Assembly (NCBI GenBank): GCA_025997955.1
Contig: BNVH01000037.1
Location: 1 to 34,433, forward strand
Reading direction: 5' to 3'
From: Synergistales bacterium
GTDB lineage: Bacteria; Synergistota; Synergistia; Synergistales; Aminobacteriaceae
Length of the DNA: 34,433 bases
Shown here: piece by piece, positions 30,551 to 34,433 of the stretch
Layout: the number at the start of each line of letters is the position of its first letter
How positions within the stretch are numbered: the first letter of the stretch is position 1
Position numbers and translations under genes: made by a program
The notes under the pieces: model-generated
What the model saw: the letters and a program-made list of their open reading frames with translations, nothing else
Told to the model about the DNA's origin: nothing
Databases searched by the model: none

Positions 30551-31033
30551 ATGAAAGGCATTATTGAGGAGCTGCGGAAGAACTACGAAAGGGGATTCGG
30601 CTTTTTGTTTCAGCAGATTGAGGAGGCGTCGGACGACTTGTGGAAGGCGCGAGCAGGGCAGTGCTCCTACTGGCAGCACGTCTATCACGCGTTCGTATGC
30701 GTCGACTACTTCACGCTTCCCGTGGGCGCGGACCTAGATCCCGGCCCCGGCACGCTGAAGGTCGCTATGTTCGAGGAACTGCCGGAGTCGGGAAATCCTC
30801 TTTCCAAAGACGCCGTCCGCGAGTTCGGAAAGCGAAAGAAGGCGCAGGCGGATGCCTGGCTTGACGGCTTGAACGATGATGACCTTCCCAAGAAACACGA
30901 AGGATGCTCCGCAAGGAGAAAGACGGAGGTTACCAACGGGATGATGTTGTCCAACCTGATAGCGCACAACTTTTATCACGTCGGCTGCAACGACACCACA
31001 CTGCGCGAGAACGGACGTTCTGGGGTCTACTAG
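30551..31033 (+). CDS. DinB-like (four-helix, metal-dependent) protein
   Basis: The 160-residue product fits the DinB/YfiT four-helix bundle: GFGFLFQQIEEASDDLWKAR, SYWQHVYHAFVCVDYF with H43 and H46, and NGMMLSNLIAHNFYHVGCND with His near 142 and 146 in the last helix. The histidines suggest the family metal site. DinB-like proteins include thiol transferases for bacillithiol or mycothiol and other hydrolases; activity here is unknown. AAGGAGG lies just before the ATG at 30551; the longer frame from 30446 has a non-protein-like start. It is monocistronic or read through from the importer operon. Confidence 0.75.
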   Translation: MKGIIEELRKNYERGFGFLFQQIEEASDDLWKARAGQCSYWQHVYHAFVCVDYFTLPVGADLDPGPGTLKVAMFEELPESGNPLSKDAVREFGKRKKAQADAWLDGLNDDDLPKKHEGCSARRKTEVTNGMMLSNLIAHNFYHVGCNDTTLRENGRSGVY

Positions 31034-31083
31034 AGCCAAGAAAGAAAGGCGATGGTCTTTTTGGGCAATGACGCTCGGACTTC

Positions 31084-31647
31084 TTAGAGATATTTCAGTG
31101 TCTCGTCTACGCTCGGCACGTCCGCTATGTCCGCCGAGTAATGAACGTATGTCATATTTTGTCGCTCATCTATGACGAACACCGCCGGGAGCTGTTGCTC
31201 GTTGCCCTCATAGAGACCGTGCGTAATGCCAAGCGCGCTCGCCTCTTCTATTCGCTTCTCGAACCGCTCCGAGCGCTTCAAATACCCGGAAAGACCCTTT
31301 ATGAAATACCCAAGAGGCGCGTAGCCTATGTCGAACAGGCGGTAGAGCGTTCCGTCTGGGTCGCTTATAAGCTCGAATTTTATATCTTCCCTTTTGAGCG
31401 CCCCGCTCAAAATCTCAGGCGAGCTCTGAAGCACTACATAGAGCCGCGCGCCCTTCTCGGCGAACTTTTCGGCTTCGGCGACAATCTCCCTGAACTCCAA
31501 TTGAGTTACCCTGCAGCCGTAGTAGCGCAAAAAGAACAGCGCTTTCTTCTGTCCGCCGCCCGAGGCGTAAAAACTTTTCTTCTCACCCCAAGGTGTGACA
31601 AAATCAAAATCAGGCGATTCGCTTCCTGTTTGATAACGCTTTGACAT
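31084..31647 (-). CDS. AhpC/TSA-like protein with single cysteine
   Basis: The 187-residue product has a thioredoxin-fold peroxiredoxin-like pattern: SPDFDFVTPWGEKKSF at the start, KKALFFLRYYGCRVTQLEF (the peroxidatic-loop position), a FAEKGARLYVVLQSSPEIL strand-helix and ELISDPDGTLYRLFDIG. AVFVIDERQNMTYVHY completes the fold. C45 is the only cysteine, so any peroxidase activity would need an outside thiol partner. The usual PxxxT-xxC loop is not clear, so it may be a divergent or inactive member. AAAGGAG precedes the ATG. It is transcribed alone toward the DinB-like gene. Confidence 0.75.
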   Translation of the reverse strand: MSKRYQTGSESPDFDFVTPWGEKKSFYASGGGQKKALFFLRYYGCRVTQLEFREIVAEAEKFAEKGARLYVVLQSSPEILSGALKREDIKFELISDPDGTLYRLFDIGYAPLGYFIKGLSGYLKRSERFEKRIEEASALGITHGLYEGNEQQLPAVFVIDERQNMTYVHYSADIADVPSVDETLKYL

Positions 31648-31899
31648 GGTTTTCTCCTTTATATTATAATCTATTGAGAAAAAGCCGCCTTAAAACCTCG
31701 CTCAAGACCCGTCCGAGGCGAGGCTTAAATTAAATTTATCACGGCTTGACGGAATGTCAATATATACAGACTCGCAATCCGCTCCCCAGTACGATACCGT
31801 TGCGTATGAATTTAATATATTCACATGCCTTGCTGTACAATATAAAAAATATTTTAGCGACACTAAATTGATTTGTATTTAGTTTTTTTTAAATCTTTT

Positions 31900-33549
31900 A
31901 TGGGGAGGCGTTTTAAGCTGAGAAAAACTGAGCTGCAAAAACTGCCCGTTGGTATACAGGCGTTTGAAAAATTGCGCGAAGGCGGGTATACGTATGTCGA
32001 CAAGACTCGTTACCTGCTCAAACTCATTGAAAACGGAACCGTTTATTTCCTCTCTCGCCCGAGGCGTTTTGGCAAGTCACTGATGGTCTCCACGTTTGAC
32101 GCGCTGTTTTCGGGCAAAAAGGAACTGTTCAAGGGCTTGGCCGCGGAGGAGTTTTTCGACAGACCGGACTATAAAATCTCACCAGTCCTGCGCTTTGATA
32201 TGAGCGCGCTTGACGCCGAAAAAGGATTCCAATCTATGGAGGATGCCTTGATATTGCAGATAATCACAAACGCGAAACGTCACGGCGTGACCATATCAAG
32301 CTTAGCGATCAAATACTCTCACTCTGGCTTCCGTGAGCTTATGCAAAACGTGGCCGCCGCATACGGCCCGGTCGTTATACTAGTAGACGAGTACGACAAG
32401 CCCATGCTGGATGTTCTTCACGACTCAGAAGAAGTGGATAAAGCTCGGCGTCTTCTCCGCTCTTTCTACACTCAGATAAAGTCAAGCGACGATTGCATAC
32501 GTTTTGTGTTCTTTACGGGCATAACCAAGTTTTCGAGGGCAGGCGTCTTCTCTGCTTTGAATAACCTTGAGGATATATCCATGGACGCGGACTACGCTTC
32601 CATAGCCGGCTATACAGAAGAAGAACTTTTGTTAAATTTTAGCGGCTATATCGACAAAATAGCCGAAATCATGAAGATATCAAGAGAAGAGTTAGTCGTG
32701 AAAATCAGGGATTATTATGACGGGTTTTCATTTGACGGGTTTACTAAACTTTATAATCCTTTTTCGACTCTTTCTTTCTTAAAAAACCCAAAGTTCTTGA
32801 ACTACTGGTTCATATCCGGTACGCCTGAGTTTATCGCGCGGTTTATGAAAGATAAAAACCTCACGGTAGAGCAATTCCAGGGGTTTGAAGTATCACGCGA
32901 CTTTGCGTCTTTCCCCGGCGAGATAGATACCGCCACAGCGGCGAGTTTCCTCTATCAGGCCGGTTATCTGAGTCTCAGGCCTGGCTCAATAGAGGACTAC
33001 TCTCTTGACTACCCGAACCACGAGGTCCTGACCGCCATGTCCTTTTTGCTGATAGGCAATATCTTAGGCGACTCAAGCACAAGCCAAAGCTCTGGGACGG
33101 CTTTTAAGCAATGTTTGATACATGAGGACAAAGAGGGCATAAAAGAAGAATTAAATCAGCTACTCGCGGCTATTCCCTATGACGACTACATGGGCGCGGC
33201 CAAAACCGTAATAAAAATAAAACGCTTAGGTATAGACGCCGGGGAGTGGCTCTACCGCTCCACACTGTTGTCTTACCTCTACGGCATAGGGCTTGACGTG
33301 GAGGCGGAGACGCATACTCACAGAGGACGCGCGGACCTGATAATAAAATTCAAGGGGCAAGTTTGGGTCTTGGAGATAAAAATAGCCAAGGGAGAGGCGC
33401 GGACAAAAGAAGCCGCGCGTGACGCCCTCGCTCAAATCAAAGAAAAATACGCTGCCCGCTACATCGGCGCGAAGCTGCTCGGGCTTGCCATAGATGACGA
33501 AAAGCGACAAATAACCCATATTGAGTTTGACGAAGCGTCAAAGCGGTGA
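31900..33549 (+). CDS. AAA-ATPase-like protein with C-terminal PD-(D/E)XK nuclease-like domain
   Basis: The protein of about 549 residues begins with KLPVGIQAFEKLREGGYTYV (shortened family signature) and FLSRPRRFGKSLMVS, an unusual Walker A typical of the AAA-ATPase_like family. VILVDEYDKPMLD is Walker B. The C-terminal 100 residues carry HRGRADLIIKFKG and VWVLEIKIAKGEARTKEAA, the D...ExK of a PD-(D/E)XK nuclease (DUF1703 type). Such proteins occur in many copies in gut anaerobes; their role is unproven. ATG 31900 has no ribosome site, whereas GGGGAGG (31903-31909) lies inside the frame and would suit a CTG at 31918, the position where family members usually begin. The upstream 200 bases are AT-rich. 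Confidence 0.85.
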   Translation: MGRRFKLRKTELQKLPVGIQAFEKLREGGYTYVDKTRYLLKLIENGTVYFLSRPRRFGKSLMVSTFDALFSGKKELFKGLAAEEFFDRPDYKISPVLRFDMSALDAEKGFQSMEDALILQIITNAKRHGVTISSLAIKYSHSGFRELMQNVAAAYGPVVILVDEYDKPMLDVLHDSEEVDKARRLLRSFYTQIKSSDDCIRFVFFTGITKFSRAGVFSALNNLEDISMDADYASIAGYTEEELLLNFSGYIDKIAEIMKISREELVVKIRDYYDGFSFDGFTKLYNPFSTLSFLKNPKFLNYWFISGTPEFIARFMKDKNLTVEQFQGFEVSRDFASFPGEIDTATAASFLYQAGYLSLRPGSIEDYSLDYPNHEVLTAMSFLLIGNILGDSSTSQSSGTAFKQCLIHEDKEGIKEELNQLLAAIPYDDYMGAAKTVIKIKRLGIDAGEWLYRSTLLSYLYGIGLDVEAETHTHRGRADLIIKFKGQVWVLEIKIAKGEARTKEAARDALAQIKEKYAARYIGAKLLGLAIDDEKRQITHIEFDEASKR

Positions 33550-33604
33550 GATACTTTTATGATAATTTAATCCTATATTTGCGCCGGAGGCGTTATGTTC
33601 AACT

Positions 33605-34315
33605 ATGAAAATAAAAATAGCACCAGAGATTTTCGAGTCATTCCCCGGTTATGTCCGTCACGTGCTTGTCGTGACGGGCGCGGACAACGCAAAAGAGTCC
33701 CCTGAACTGGCCGCGCTACTTTCGGAGGCGCAGACGCGCGTCACGGGCGACGCCGCGTTCGCCGACCTCAAGGCACATCCCCTTATCGCGTCTTGGCGCG
33801 AGGCGTTTCAATCTTTTGGAGTCAACCCGAACAAATGCCCGCCGTCCATAGCCAACTTAATCAAGCGCGTACATGGAGGCAAAGAGCTTCCCTATGTAAA
33901 TACCCTCGTCGCGATATTCAACGTCATAAGCATGAATCACATCCTGCCGGCCGGCGGCGACGACCTCGATAAAGTGAAGGGGGACGTTTGCCTGACTCTC
34001 GCTAAGGGAGACGAAAACTACACTCCGCTCGGCTCGCCAGACCAAAGAGAGCACCCGGCGCCCGGCGAGGTTATATTGCTTGATACGGGCGCGGGCGAGG
34101 TCTTCTGCCGCGCTTGGTGCTGGAAGAACGGCGACGCCAGCAAGATAGACGCCTCCACCACGCGCGTAGCCATCAACATCGACGCCCTGCCTCCAAAAAG
34201 CCCTTCAGAGGGAGAGGCGGCCTCTCGTGAGGCCTCCGATCTCGTAAAACGCTTTTGCGGCGCGTCCGTTACCATACACCGCTTAGACGCGATAAGCGCG
34301 GAAATAGAGCTGTAA
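33605..34315 (+). CDS. B3/4 (tRNA-binding-like) domain protein
   Basis: The 236-residue product fits the B3/4 domain of phenylalanyl-tRNA synthetase beta: a region with WREAFQSFGVNPNKCPPSIA, LIKRVHGGKELPYVNTLVAI and FNVISMNHILPAGGDDLDKV, then a VKGDVCLTLAKGDENYTPLG block and GEVILLDTGAGEVFCRAWCW (parts shortened). Free-standing B3/4 proteins may edit or trap mischarged tRNA or amino acids; the role is not settled. GGAGGCG precedes the ATG at 33605 at a slightly long distance. It ends 38 bp before carA. Confidence 0.85.
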   Translation: MKIKIAPEIFESFPGYVRHVLVVTGADNAKESPELAALLSEAQTRVTGDAAFADLKAHPLIASWREAFQSFGVNPNKCPPSIANLIKRVHGGKELPYVNTLVAIFNVISMNHILPAGGDDLDKVKGDVCLTLAKGDENYTPLGSPDQREHPAPGEVILLDTGAGEVFCRAWCWKNGDASKIDASTTRVAINIDALPPKSPSEGEAASREASDLVKRFCGASVTIHRLDAISAEIEL

Positions 34316-34353
34316 GGGCGCGCTCATGAATAACATTTTAAGGGAGAAGGCCC

Positions 34354-34433
34354 ATGTCTTCAAATTCGGCGTCTAAGAGCGCGTTCTTGGTTTTGGCGAA
34401 CGGGCGCGTTTTTGAGGGGAAAAGTTTCGGAGC
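34354..34433 (+). CDS. carA: Carbamoyl-phosphate synthase small subunit, N-terminus (cut by window edge)
   Basis: Twenty-six codons are visible. The peptide has AFLVLANGRVFEGKSFG, the invariant N-terminal block of CarA, where FEG-SFG precedes GA. The enzyme makes carbamoyl phosphate for arginine and pyrimidines; the catalytic glutaminase lies beyond the window. AGGGAGAAGG precedes the ATG at 34354. A 16-codon frame from 34326 overlaps its start. Confidence 0.85.
   Translation, partial: MSSNSASKSAFLVLANGRVFEGKSFG

Noticed and set aside
1..34433. CRISPR array, tRNA, rRNA or classical riboswitch
   Set aside because: I looked for regularly spaced repeats, tRNA cloverleaf ends and T-box or other well-known riboswitch motifs and saw none; a covariance-model search was not possible here.

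Overview
The window looks like chromosome of an anaerobic, flagellated, diderm bacterium that lives on peptides and amino acids, most like the phylum Synergistota. This rests on gene content and protein style (peptide ABC importer, M20 peptidase, D-aminoacylase, flagellar chaperones, AAA-ATPase/PD-(D/E)XK protein, many GTG and TTG starts). No rRNA or universal marker is present, so the assignment is an inference.

Layout, left to right. (1) 1-554: 5' part of an ISAs1-type transposase running off the left edge, then a roughly 92-bp sequence that recurs at 24858-24948. (2) 555-6353: an M20 metallopeptidase faces a leftward cluster made of two small integral membrane proteins, an N-acyl-D-amino-acid deacylase and, past a perfect palindrome, a transcriptional regulator with a GGDEF-like domain. 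(3) 6533-10231: a strong sigma70-type promoter drives dhaL, dhaK, an LsrF-type aldolase/thiolase and a VOC-fold protein, followed by mobA. This resembles an AI-2 (Lsr) processing pathway rebuilt with a dihydroxyacetone-kinase-type kinase. (4) 10228-13726: thioredoxin reductase with a degenerate thioredoxin-like tail, fliS, flgN and a secreted M48 protease. (5) 13781-17210: a flavin reductase-like protein on the minus strand, then three exported proteins of unknown function. (6) 17341-21504: mobB on the minus strand, then an unknown protein with a probably disrupted or coupled start, a membrane PP2C/SpoIIE-type phosphatase and an RsbW-like kinase. (7) 21515-24731, all leftward: BtpA-family protein coupled to malic enzyme; PerR-like repressor with a QueD-like protein that lacks the usual catalytic cysteine. 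(8) 25012-30446: complete five-gene Dpp/Opp-type peptide importer. (9) 30551-34433: DinB-like protein, AhpC/TSA-like protein (minus strand), AAA-ATPase/nuclease protein, a B3/4-domain protein and the start of carA.

How the parts may work together: imported peptides (25012-30446) would feed the M20 peptidase and the D-aminoacylase. The peptidase and the importer carry the same 92-bp element upstream, so they could share control, although a mobile-element relic explains the repeat equally well. Redox and peroxide handling recurs (thioredoxin reductase, PerR, AhpC/TSA-like, flavin reductase). The least described parts are the DhaKL-LsrF-VOC operon, the membrane-pair/D-aminoacylase cluster, the unknown protein ahead of the phosphatase/kinase pair, and the PerR/QueD-like pair.
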